From the NCBI GenBank assembly GCA_031411935.1, contig JANOBY010000511.1, forward strand, positions 1 to 11,332: a stretch of DNA of 11,332 nucleotides, given 5' to 3'. The notes beneath the pieces were generated by a model. That model made no database searches. It saw only the letters and a list, made by a program, of their open reading frames with translations, and had not been told where the DNA came from. The position numbers were made by a program, and so were the translations under genes. Shown in pieces: positions 1-7,101 of this stretch (position 1 is the stretch's first letter; each line of letters opens with the position of its first letter). This stretch comes from JAQGHR01 sp031411935 (GTDB taxonomy: Bacteria; Planctomycetota; Planctomycetia; Isosphaerales; Isosphaeraceae).

Positions 1-93
1 CGGGAATGCGCTTCAAGGGTTCAGGCAGGCAGGGATGACTTCCCCACCGGGGTTATCGACCCGCTCAGGAAGGAACCGCTGTCGACGACCCAG

Positions 94-1314
94 TCAGACC
101 GATCGGCGCAGGCGGGCGATCTTGCGTTTGCCCACGCGGACGATGAGGCCGTCGGTCGGTTCGATCGTGGCCTTGGGGTCGTTGACCACGGCGCGGTCGG
201 GGCCGATGTTGAACCCCCCGCCCTGGATCGTCCTGCGGGCGTTGGACGTGCTGGTCTCGAACCCCAGCTCGACGATCAGGCGTGAGGCCGCGACCTTGCC
301 GTCGGCGTCGAGCCATTCGGGATTCACGGCGATTTCGGGGATCTCCTCGGGGTCGAGCCCCTCGCTCCTCCGGCGGAAGGCCTGCGCGGCGGATTCGGCG
401 GCGGCGGCCCCGTGGTACTGCTCCACGATCGCGCGTCCGAGGGCTTCCTTGGCGTCGCGAGGGTTCACTCCGGGGGCGAGCAGGCGATCGACCTCGGTCA
501 TGGGGATGTCGGTCAGGAGGGTGAAGTACGCCTTCATGGGCTCGTCCGGGAGGCTCATGACCTTGCCAAACTGCGCGTCGGCGGGCTCGCCCACGCCGAT
601 GTAATTGCCCAGGCTCTTGCCCATGCGCCGGGTCCCGTCGGTGCCGACCAAAATCGGCATGGTCATGGCGACCTGCGGGGGCTGCCCCTCCTCCTGCTGG
701 AGGTCGCGGGCCACAAGCAGGTTGAAGAGCTGCTCGGTCCCGCCCAGCTCGACGTCGGCCTTGATCTCCACCGAGTCCCAGCCCTGCATGAGCGGGTACA
801 GGCACTCGCTCAGGTGGACGGGCTTGCCTTCCTTCAGGCGCTTGGCGAAATCCTCGCGCGCCGAGATCTGACCGATCGTGGTGCGGCGGGTCAGGGCGAG
901 CACGTCAAGGAAGGACCACTTGCCGAACCAGTCGCCATTGTGGTGGACCTCGGCGCGGCTCAAATCGATGATCCGGCCGACCTGCTGGAGGTAGTCCCGG
1001 GCGTTGGCCTGGACCTGGGCCTCGGTGAGCGTGGCGCGGGTCTCGTCTCGTCCCGAGGGGTCGCCCACGAGCGCCGTGTAGTTGCCGATGATCAGCACGG
1101 CGGTGTGCCCCAGGTCCTGGAACTGGCGGAGCTTTCGCAGGGGGACGGTGTGGCCCAGGTGCACGTCGATGCCCGTGGGGTCGATCCCGTACTTCACGCG
1201 CAGGGGGACGCCCTTGGCCACGGATCGGTCGAGCTTCTTCCGGAACTCGTCCTCGGGGACGACGCTATCGACCCCCCGGCTGAGGGTCTCCCACTGCTCG
1301 GCGGCGCTGGACAT
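94..1314 (-). CDS. tyrS: Tyrosyl-tRNA synthetase (TyrRS, ~400-aa type)
   Basis: This 406-aa cytosolic class I aminoacyl-tRNA synthetase charges tRNA-Tyr with tyrosine using ATP. The Rossmann catalytic core carries the HIGH-type motif HLGH at residues 52-55 inside GIDPTGIDVHLGH. The tyrosine-pocket segment YPLMQGWDSVEIKADVELGG spans about 173-192 and runs on into TEQLFN. The KMSKS-loop position reads RMGKS (230-234) followed by LGNYIG. The C-terminal ~60 residues (from about 345) look like an S4 RNA-binding domain, ending in a basic tail. Length and motif spacing fit the shorter TyrS2/TyrZ-like branch. The ATG at 1314 gives MSSAAEQWETLSRG, a typical family N-terminus; only a weak GAGG lies about 13 nt upstream. 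It is divergent from the CPBP protease gene, with a 178-nt spacer. The 93 nt beyond its stop hold no gene or convincing terminator. Oddity: both the first Lys and the first Ser of KMSKS are replaced. Confidence 0.97.
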   Translation of the reverse strand: MSSAAEQWETLSRGVDSVVPEDEFRKKLDRSVAKGVPLRVKYGIDPTGIDVHLGHTVPLRKLRQFQDLGHTAVLIIGNYTALVGDPSGRDETRATLTEAQVQANARDYLQQVGRIIDLSRAEVHHNGDWFGKWSFLDVLALTRRTTIGQISAREDFAKRLKEGKPVHLSECLYPLMQGWDSVEIKADVELGGTEQLFNLLVARDLQQEEGQPPQVAMTMPILVGTDGTRRMGKSLGNYIGVGEPADAQFGKVMSLPDEPMKAYFTLLTDIPMTEVDRLLAPGVNPRDAKEALGRAIVEQYHGAAAAESAAQAFRRRSEGLDPEEIPEIAVNPEWLDADGKVAASRLIVELGFETSTSNARRTIQGGGFNIGPDRAVVNDPKATIEPTDGLIVRVGKRKIARLRRSV

Positions 1315-1492
1315 CGGCGGCTGGGCCTCGGTCGTACGGAGATCAGGATCGGTCCAGAACCACGCGGCCCGGACGGGCGACCGGCGATTCTAGGGCACGC
1401 GGGCGACGCCCGGCAAGGTGGCCTCCCGGCCCCCCGGCGTGTACCATTATCTGTTTGAGGGTTTCGAGCCGATCTCGCCGGAGTCGTGATTG

Positions 1493-2500
1493 ATGGCCGA
1501 TCAGACGCAGATCCCCCCCACCGTGGCGCTCCTGGCGCTGGCCCTGAGCGTGGGCGTGGTCATGGCGGTGCTCGGCTCCTGGGCCTGGCTCGTGGTCAAG
1601 AAGGTCGACGGCCAGACGTTCCTGCCCCAGGGCGAACGCCGGGTCGTGCCGTGGGGGCCCCTGTCGGTCCTCGCGCTAATCGGGGCCTATCTGGCGATCA
1701 GCTTTTTGCTGGGGGCGGGCTACGCCGGGCTTCAATGGGCCCGCCACGGGAAGGTCGGGGCGATCCCGCTGATCGACCTTCTGCTGATCGACGCCCTGAC
1801 CAAGCTGCTGATGGTGGTTCTGGTCCCGCCGATCCTGCGCAGGACCTCGGGCGCGCAACTCGCGGACCTGGGGCTCACGACCCGGGAGCTCGGCAAGAAC
1901 CTGGCGCGGGGCATGTGGCTGTGCTTCCTCATGCTGCCGGTCGTCTACACGGTCGCGTTCGCCGCGTCGCGGGTGTCGAGTCCGCAGAGCCACCCGATGG
2001 AGAAGGCGATCCGCCAGACGCAGTCGCCCGGGATGATGATCGTGGCCGGGCTCTCGGCCGTGGTCGCCGCGCCCATCGCCGAGGAGTTGCTCTTCCGCGG
2101 GGTCCTGCTCGGCTGGTTCTGGAGGATCGGCCTGCGGAGGCGCGAGGAGGAGGCCGAGCCGGTCCTCATCATCGGGGACTTCCCCGATCAGGGCGATCCG
2201 TTCGCCACCGCGCTCCGGGCTGAGCCTTCGCCGGTCGTCACGGTGGTCGAGGAGTCGCCGTTCGCGGGCCGGGGGGGATTCGACTTCCGGGCGAACGTGG
2301 CCGTGTCGTTCATCTTCGCGGGGCTCCACGCCACGGCATGGCCGGCGCCGGTGCCTCTGTTCTTCCTGTCGCTCATGCTGGGCGAGGCCTACCGCCGCAC
2401 GGGCAGCCTGGCGGCCCCGATCGCCCTGCACGCGACCTTCAACGGGCTGAGCACGATCGCCATGTTCCTGATGGCCGTCGGCGGGGTGCCCCGGCCCTGA
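1493..2500 (+). CDS. CPBP-family intramembrane metalloprotease (CAAX/Abi type)
   Basis: This 335-aa polytopic inner-membrane protein belongs to the CPBP (CAAX protease and bacteriocin-processing) family of glutamate-type intramembrane peptidases. Hydrophobic segments lie near residues 10-35, 55-80, 92-115, 140-158, 180-195, 268-295 and 305-330. All three family motifs are present: EELLFRG (197-203, paired glutamates then Arg), FAGLH (275-279) and HATFN (313-317). Active-site residues therefore look intact. A hydrophilic stretch of about 55 residues (211-266), rich in Glu, Asp, Arg and Pro, separates motifs 1 and 2 and is longer than I expect for the family. I prefer the ATG at 1493 over the adjacent TTG at 1490, because GGAG at 1480-1483 sits 9 nt upstream of it. 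The substrate cannot be read from sequence; family roles include prenyl-protein processing and bacteriocin self-immunity. The same-strand hydrolase follows after 95 nt and may be co-transcribed. Confidence 0.92.
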   Translation: MADQTQIPPTVALLALALSVGVVMAVLGSWAWLVVKKVDGQTFLPQGERRVVPWGPLSVLALIGAYLAISFLLGAGYAGLQWARHGKVGAIPLIDLLLIDALTKLLMVVLVPPILRRTSGAQLADLGLTTRELGKNLARGMWLCFLMLPVVYTVAFAASRVSSPQSHPMEKAIRQTQSPGMMIVAGLSAVVAAPIAEELLFRGVLLGWFWRIGLRRREEEAEPVLIIGDFPDQGDPFATALRAEPSPVVTVVEESPFAGRGGFDFRANVAVSFIFAGLHATAWPAPVPLFFLSLMLGEAYRRTGSLAAPIALHATFNGLSTIAMFLMAVGGVPRP

Positions 2501-2579
2501 GCCTCGGCCCGTGGACGCGACGGCCGTCGCCCCGATAGCATCAGAGGCAGGGGAGACCACGGTACGATCGAGGAGGCCT

Positions 2580-2587
2580 GGAGGAGG
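2580..2587 (+). promoter_or_regulatory. Strong ribosome binding site for the hydrolase gene
   Basis: GGAGGAGG ends 8 nt before the ATG at 2596 and is the best Shine-Dalgarno match in the window. It fixes the hydrolase start. Most neighbours (tyrS, argS, cutC) have weak or no recognisable sites, so this gene stands out. Confidence 0.8.
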
Positions 2588-2595
2588 CGATTCTC

Positions 2596-3825
2596 ATGGG
2601 ATGGGGCGTGGCACTTTTGACCGGAGTCCTGGCGATGGTCCCGGCGGCCGACGACCGCCTGGTCGTCCGCGTGCCGATCGACGCGGCCGGGCAGATGGAC
2701 GTGTCGCCGATCGTGGGCAAGAGGCCGGGCGCGGTGAGGGTGCCCGTCCGGGGGATCGGGGCCGTGCTGGCTCGCGCCGCGATCGCGCAGGCGTTGGGCT
2801 CGGGGGTGACGATCGAGATCGGCGAGGACGAGGCCGTCTTCAGGATCGACCCCGCGAAGCTTAACCGCACCGGCCAGCCGGCGTTCAAGTCCCGGATGAA
2901 GACCCTGCAACGATCGACCAAGCTGGTGCCCGACCCGCCCCCGGCCTATGGGATCTTTCCTCGTCCGTCGTACCGGCCGAACGACCCTTCGCGTCCCACG
3001 GTCTGCCTGATCCACGGGATCAACTCGACGGGCGAGTCGTTCCGCAACCTGGCCCGGGCGCTCGAGGCCGAGGGCTTCGGCCTGGTCGTCTGCGAGTATC
3101 CCTATGATCGCGACCTGGACGTGTCGGTCAAGGAGTTTACCCGCCACTGGAAGCGTCTGCGTGAGAAGACCGGCGACAAACGCCCCTGGTCGATCCTCAC
3201 GCACTCGATGGGGGTCCTGCTCGGCCGTGCCTACGTGGAAGGCGACGACTACGGAGGCGACGTGGACCACCTGATCCTGATCGGCCCCACGAACCAGGGC
3301 GCGGCGGTGGCCCGCGTCCAGCCCCTCTTGCAGCTCACCGGGGCGGTCCAGAACCGGCTCGACCCCGAGCACGACCCGAAGCTCCTGGCGGGCCGGAACG
3401 ACGGCCTGGGCGCGGCGGCCGAGGACCTCAAGCCCGAGAGCGCGTTCCTCAAGCAACTGAACGGGAGGCCCCGCCGCAAGGGCGTGGCCTATCACATCCT
3501 CGCGGGCAACATGGGGTTCCTCACGAAGGCGAACCGCGAGGCGATCGAGCTGCGATTGGTGGCCGCGACCCGCGCGGGCGGGCTCGTCGGAGGGCTCTCG
3601 CGGGTCGCCGCGGCGGGCGCCCCGGCCGCGCTCGACGAGGTGACCGAGGGCACCGGAGACGGCTGCGTGGCGGTCGCCTCGACCCGCCTCGAAGGCGTGG
3701 ACGATCACGAGGTCCTGCCGGTCAACCACGTGGAGCTGATCCGAGGCCCCCTGCTCTACCCCGACCCCGGCCCGATCGCCTGCCTGGAGTTCGTCCTCCA
3801 GAGATTGCCCAAGCCGTTGCGCTGA
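2596..3825 (+). CDS. Exported alpha/beta hydrolase (lipase/esterase-like)
   Basis: This 409-aa protein has a hydrophobic N-terminus (residues 2-18, with an AxA-like site near VPAA), suggesting a short signal peptide or anchor. It lacks basic residues before the hydrophobic run, so export is likely but not certain. Residues 20-125 form a separate beta-rich N-terminal region I cannot assign. The alpha/beta-hydrolase fold starts near 133: the oxyanion-type LIHGINSTG (138-146), then the nucleophile elbow THSMG with Ser204. Asp355 (in GTGDG) and His378 (in NHVEL) are placed to complete the catalytic triad. The segment LILIGPTNQGA (227-237) resembles the post-nucleophile strand of lipase and PGAP1-like hydrolases. 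Substrate is unknown; an ester or lipid is a reasonable guess. It follows the CPBP protease gene by 95 nt and converges on argS, with a 57-nt spacer lacking a clear terminator. Confidence 0.88.
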   Translation: MGWGVALLTGVLAMVPAADDRLVVRVPIDAAGQMDVSPIVGKRPGAVRVPVRGIGAVLARAAIAQALGSGVTIEIGEDEAVFRIDPAKLNRTGQPAFKSRMKTLQRSTKLVPDPPPAYGIFPRPSYRPNDPSRPTVCLIHGINSTGESFRNLARALEAEGFGLVVCEYPYDRDLDVSVKEFTRHWKRLREKTGDKRPWSILTHSMGVLLGRAYVEGDDYGGDVDHLILIGPTNQGAAVARVQPLLQLTGAVQNRLDPEHDPKLLAGRNDGLGAAAEDLKPESAFLKQLNGRPRRKGVAYHILAGNMGFLTKANREAIELRLVAATRAGGLVGGLSRVAAAGAPAALDEVTEGTGDGCVAVASTRLEGVDDHEVLPVNHVELIRGPLLYPDPGPIACLEFVLQRLPKPLR

Positions 3826-3882
3826 TGGCCCTGATTGCCGCCCCACTGGGAGGATGGAAGGAAGATCGAGGCACGAGGCCGA

Positions 3883-5739
3883 TCACATCCGCTCGACGAC
3901 CTCGATGCCCAGCAGGTCGAGGCCGAACTTCAGGGTGCGGGCCGTGAGGTCGCAGAGCGCCAGGCGGCTGTCGCGTCTCTCGGCGGATTCGGCCTTGAGC
4001 ACGGGGCATCCGTCGTAGAACGAGGAGTACTTGTTGGCGAGCTCGAAGAGGTAGTCGGTCACGATGTTGGGCTTGAGCTCGCTCGCGGCAAGCTCCAGGA
4101 TCTCGGGCAGGCGGAGGATCTGCACGCCGAGCGCCCGCTCCAGCGGGTTGGTCAGGAGGATCGGGGGCCGGGCCGAGCGGATCGCCTCGGGCGCGATGTC
4201 CCCCTTGCGGAAGATGCTGCGGATGCGGGCGTAGGCATACTGAAGATAGGCGCCGGTGTTGCCGTTCATGGCCATCATCCGGCCCCAGTCGAACACGTAG
4301 TCGCTGAGGCGGTTCTGTGAGAGGTCGGCGTACTTGATCGCGCCCAGGCCGACGATCTCGGCCACGCGGGCGCGCTCGGCCTCGTCGAGGTCGGGGCTGT
4401 TCTCGTCCACGACCTTGCGGGCCTCGCTCACGGCCTCGTCCAGCAGGGATTCGAGGCCGATCACGTCGCCGTCGCGGGTCTTGTAGGGCTTGCGATCGGG
4501 GCCCAGCACCGTGCCGAACGCCACGTGCTGAAGCTCCGTCGAGTCGTAACCCCAGCGGCGGGCCACGTCGAAAAGCGGCTTGAAGTGGTCGCTCTGGCGA
4601 TGGTCGACCACGTAGAGGGAGAGATCCGGGTTCCATGTCCGGGCCCGATACTTGATGGTGGCCAGGTCCGTCGTGGCGTAGTTATAGGCGCCGTCGCTCT
4701 TGCGCACCAGGAGCGGGGCCTTTGCCCCCTCGACGAACACGACCGTCGCCCCCTCGCTGGGCACGGCCAGGTTCTTCGCCTCCAGGTCCTTCACCACGTC
4801 GGCGAGCATGTCGTCGTAGAAGCTCTCGCCGAGCTGGACGTCGAACCGGACGCCCAGGCGATCATAAATGGTCTGCAAGGCGGCCAGGCAGTGGGGCATG
4901 AATTGCTGCCAGAGCGACCGATTCTCGGGGTCGCCCGCGTGAAGCCTGGCGGTCTCCTGGCGGGCCTCGTCGGCGACCTTTCGACCCTGGAGGATCACGT
5001 GCTCCACGTCCTGCCGATTGAGCCCGGTGCCGTCGTACATGTTGTTGAACAGGGCGTCCGCATCGGCCTGTCGCCCTTGCTTCTCGAGCGCGAAGACCTT
5101 GGCGAATTGCTCTTCAAGGGCAGCGCCCGCCTTGATATGGCTCTGCACCGAGCGATACAGGCGGGCGAGCTCGGTCACGGGGCTTTCTTCGTAGGCCTCG
5201 TCATTGCGCTCGTGCTTCCAGCCCCAGAGGATCATCCCGAATTGCGAGCCCCAGTCGCCCAGGTGGTTGTCGCGGATGACCCGGTGCCCGAGCGCCGCGA
5301 AGAGCCGCGAAAGGCTTTCGCCGATCACCGTGGAGCGGACGTGCCCCACGTGCATGGGCTTGGCCACGTTGGGCGAGGAGAAGTCGATCACCACGACCTT
5401 GCGCCGGTTGGGGGCCGTCAGGCCGAGCGCCTTGTCGTTCAGGAGCGAGCCCAGCGTGTCGGACAGAAACGCGTCGCGCAGGCGGACGTTCAGGAAGCCG
5501 GGGCCGGCGACCTCGGGTCGATCGGCGAGGGGCTCCAGGTTCACGCCCTCGGCCACCTTCGCGGCGAGCTCGCGGGGATTGGCCTTGATGGCCTTGGCCA
5601 CGGCCATGCAGCCGTTGGCCTGGTAGTCGCCGAACTTGGGGTCGGTGCTGGGCCTCACGGCCTGGCCGAAGCTCGACGGGTCGGCCCCCTCGGGCGTGAC
5701 GGCGGTGAAAGCTCTGCGAAGCTCGTTCAGGACGTTCAT
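3883..5739 (-). CDS. argS: Arginyl-tRNA synthetase
   Basis: This 618-aa cytosolic class Ia synthetase charges tRNA-Arg. The N-terminal tRNA-binding add-on domain is recognisable from DPKFGDYQANGCMAVAKA (33-50). The catalytic core begins near 113, with SSPNVAKPMHVGHVRST holding the HIGH-type motif HVGH (130-133). The segments HLGDWGSQFG (159-168) and SDGAYNYATTDLATI (348-362) are characteristic. The KMSKS-equivalent loop is degenerate, as usual in ArgRS, and is probably the PYKTRDGD region (418-425). The helical anticodon-binding domain covers about 490-618 and ends in ERM, the common ArgRS terminus. The length is slightly above the usual 550-600. The ATG at 5739 gives MNVLNELRRAF, a normal start, although no Shine-Dalgarno is visible. 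It lies downstream of rsfS on the same strand; the 139-nt spacer contains a hairpin and a repeated 12-mer, so it may have its own control. Confidence 0.98.
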   Translation of the reverse strand: MNVLNELRRAFTAVTPEGADPSSFGQAVRPSTDPKFGDYQANGCMAVAKAIKANPRELAAKVAEGVNLEPLADRPEVAGPGFLNVRLRDAFLSDTLGSLLNDKALGLTAPNRRKVVVIDFSSPNVAKPMHVGHVRSTVIGESLSRLFAALGHRVIRDNHLGDWGSQFGMILWGWKHERNDEAYEESPVTELARLYRSVQSHIKAGAALEEQFAKVFALEKQGRQADADALFNNMYDGTGLNRQDVEHVILQGRKVADEARQETARLHAGDPENRSLWQQFMPHCLAALQTIYDRLGVRFDVQLGESFYDDMLADVVKDLEAKNLAVPSEGATVVFVEGAKAPLLVRKSDGAYNYATTDLATIKYRARTWNPDLSLYVVDHRQSDHFKPLFDVARRWGYDSTELQHVAFGTVLGPDRKPYKTRDGDVIGLESLLDEAVSEARKVVDENSPDLDEAERARVAEIVGLGAIKYADLSQNRLSDYVFDWGRMMAMNGNTGAYLQYAYARIRSIFRKGDIAPEAIRSARPPILLTNPLERALGVQILRLPEILELAASELKPNIVTDYLFELANKYSSFYDGCPVLKAESAERRDSRLALCDLTARTLKFGLDLLGIEVVERM

Positions 5740-5766
5740 GGGGGCGGTCGCCGGATCGTGGGGATA

Positions 5767-5804
5767 CGTTTCGCGCAGCGGGGTTCGGAAGGCGTTTCGC
5801 GCAG
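5767..5804. repeat. Two direct copies of a 12-mer upstream of argS
   Basis: CGTTTCGCGCAG occurs at 5767-5778 and again at 5793-5804, so copies start 26 bp apart. They lie 28 to 65 bp upstream of the argS start codon on the minus strand, where each reads CTGCGCGAAACG. Placement and repetition suggest a binding site or RNA element controlling argS; that role is inferred. Confidence 0.6.
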
Positions 5805-5817
5805 AGATCGCGGAGAG

Positions 5818-5856
5818 GGAGGATTCGGGAGGACAGATTCCCGGCCCGAAGCCTCC
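5818..5856 (-). terminator. Imperfect 12-position hairpin after rsfS (terminator or leader structure)
   Basis: GGAGGATTCGGG (5818-5829) pairs with CCCGAAGCCTCC (5845-5856): five pairs, one A/G mismatch and six pairs around a 15-nt loop. A competing outer stem is possible, TCGCGGAG (5808-5815) with CTCCGCGA (5853-5860). The hairpin begins 22 nt after the rsfS stop. No T-run follows on the minus strand, so it is not a classical intrinsic terminator. It could block 3' decay, aid factor-dependent termination, or form part of an argS leader. Confidence 0.5.
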
Positions 5857-5878
5857 GCGACCCGAGCGTGAAATGCTC

Positions 5879-6427
5879 TCAGGGGCGAGAAGCCCGGGAG
5901 GGGTCTTCCCAGTCGATCTTGGGGGCGTCGCCCCAGATCTCTTCGAGGGCGAAGTACTGGCGGGCTTCCTCGGAGAACACGTGGACCACGAAGTCGCCGT
6001 AGTCGATCAGGGTCCAGCGGCCTTCCTCGGTCCCCTCGATGCCCAGTTTCTTCTCGCCGAGCTTCTTCATGTCGGCGTCGATCTCGAAGGCGATCGCGGC
6101 GGCCTGGCGTCGGGAGGCGGCCGAGGCGATCACGAAGAAGTCGATCAGGGGCGTGGCCCCGCGCAGGTCCAGCACGAGGATGTCCTTGGCGCGGTTGTCG
6201 GCGGCGATCCGCGCGCAGATCTTCGCGTGGTCCAGGGCCACGTGGATCCGGCCGGGCACGGCGCGGTCGGCGGCCGTGGGCGGGACGTCGTCCTGCGCGA
6301 TCCTCGTGCCCTTCAGCCGCTTGGGCAGGCCGTCGGACTTGGGCGCGTCGCCATCGGCTTCGGGCGGGGTGGCGGGGGCCTGGGGTTCGATCTCGGTCGA
6401 GGCGTCGTCGTGCGGGGTATCAATCAT
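5879..6427 (-). CDS. rsfS: Ribosome silencing factor RsfS (Iojap/DUF143 family)
   Basis: This 182-aa cytosolic protein binds ribosomal protein uL14 on the large subunit and blocks 30S-50S joining when nutrients are scarce (family knowledge). The conserved domain covers about 65-172: KDILVLDLRGATPLIDFFVIASA (81-103), the RQAAAIA helix, IEGTEEGRWTLIDYGDFVVHVF (130-151) and the C-terminal ARQYFALEEIWGDAP. These match the family closely. The first ~60 residues are a Pro/Ala/Asp/Glu-rich, probably disordered extension; typical members are about 105-130 aa in total. I chose the ATG at 6427 (MIDTPHDDAS) because the longer open frame upstream translates into Arg/Pro-rich sequence without protein-like character. 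No nadD lies beside it, unlike the common bacterial arrangement. argS follows after 139 nt, and the upstream neighbour is divergent. Confidence 0.94.
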   Translation of the reverse strand: MIDTPHDDASTEIEPQAPATPPEADGDAPKSDGLPKRLKGTRIAQDDVPPTAADRAVPGRIHVALDHAKICARIAADNRAKDILVLDLRGATPLIDFFVIASAASRRQAAAIAFEIDADMKKLGEKKLGIEGTEEGRWTLIDYGDFVVHVFSEEARQYFALEEIWGDAPKIDWEDPSRASRP

Positions 6428-6727
6428 CGGGACTCGTCCGGGAGGGCAGCGGCGGGCGCGATTTCCGACGGTCCGGCCGGGTTCGGGTCGTCTCGACGAC
6501 CGGACCTCGTGCCGACACGTCCGCCTGGCTCCGGGTTCAAAGGGGTGGAGCAACATTCAAGTTTACCCAAAGCCCGTGCCGGTGACCATGACCGATTCTC
6601 GCCGATTGGCTGATCGAACCCGCTTCGGCCCGCGATGATCCAGGGTAAGAGACGATCTTCCCAGGCCGTGGCCCTCCCCCGATATCGCGGGGGACCGGCC
6701 CGCCCCGACCCACGGGCCCTCCTGCGC
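6428..6727. other. Divergent intergenic region between rsfS and the 88-aa candidate gene
   Basis: These 300 nt hold no convincing gene. They must carry the rsfS promoter and probably one for the plus-strand genes. A self-complementary block lies at 6470-6506: GGTCCGG (6470-6476) pairs with CCGGACC (6500-6506), and an alternative inner stem pairs GGTCGT (6486-6491) with ACGACC (6496-6501). It would fall in the rsfS 5' leader. The stretch around 6540-6600 is less GC-rich than its surroundings and is the likeliest promoter area, but I recognise no clear -35/-10 pair. Confidence 0.4.
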
Positions 6728-6994
6728 ATGCGATCGCCCTTCCGCGAGTACCTCGACCGCCGCGACCAGAAGAAGGCTCGCGCCTTGCAAGCCAGGCTTG
6801 GCCCCAGCGGCTGGCTCGTGAGCTGGCACCGCGTGGACGGGCCCGAGATCCGAGGCGAGCCGTGGCTCGCGAGGGTGTCGTGCCCCGAATGGCCCCGGAC
6901 CGTCGAGCGCCACGGGAGCTGCCGGGCCCGCGCCGTGCACGAGGCCCTCGCTGCGCTCGAGGCCATCGTCGGCCCCTGCGACGACCTCCCCTGA
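6728..6994 (+). CDS. Hypothetical 88-aa basic, Trp-rich protein
   Basis: I do not recognise this protein. It has four Trp (29, 33, 46, 55) and three Cys (52, 65, 84). It begins with a charged, probably helical stretch (REYLDRRDQKKARALQARL), continues through a likely beta section with GWLVSWHRVDGPEIRGEPW, and ends in a helix (RARAVHEALAALEAIVG). There is no signal peptide or membrane segment. Third codon positions are almost all G or C, matching real genes nearby, and composition is more protein-like than in the other frames. No Shine-Dalgarno supports the ATG at 6728. An in-frame ATG at 6635 would add 31 Arg/Pro-rich residues, which I consider less likely to be translated. It precedes the 358-aa gene by 107 nt on the same strand. 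It could still be a chance frame in GC-rich DNA. Confidence 0.5.
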   Translation: MRSPFREYLDRRDQKKARALQARLGPSGWLVSWHRVDGPEIRGEPWLARVSCPEWPRTVERHGSCRARAVHEALAALEAIVGPCDDLP

Positions 6995-7087
6995 CCGCCC
7001 CGACGATCCTCCGGGTCGATTCGCCCGTTGCGATACGTCCCACAGACACGTTTCCCGATTCCTTCCTCCCTCGGCCGCTTCTTTTTT

Positions 7088-7091
7088 GAGG
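7088..7091 (+). promoter_or_regulatory. Ribosome binding site for the 358-aa gene
   Basis: GAGG sits 10 nt before the ATG at 7102, just after a six-T run (7082-7087). This supports the start codon chosen for the downstream gene. The T-run has no good stem before it, so I do not call it a terminator of the preceding frame. Confidence 0.6.
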
Positions 7092-7101
7092 AATTCCCCG
7101 A

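Noticed and set aside
42..52. CCCC/GGGG mini-stem downstream of the tyrS stop
   Set aside because: Four pairs with a 3-nt loop and no T-run; too weak for a terminator call.
1445..1453. CATTATCTG as a possible -10 for the CPBP gene
   Set aside because: No -35-like hexamer at suitable distance; planctomycete promoter consensus is not firm enough to call it from one element.
412..1458. 348-codon plus-strand open frame opposite tyrS
   Set aside because: Shadow frame; tyrS on the other strand is unambiguous.
2389..3846. 485-codon minus-strand open frame opposite the hydrolase
   Set aside because: It is antisense to a gene with signal peptide, strong ribosome binding site and catalytic motifs; its own translation is Arg/His/Gly-rich and featureless.
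4525..5871. 448-codon plus-strand open frame opposite argS
   Set aside because: Shadow of argS: low-complexity composition, no motifs, fully antisense to a certain gene.
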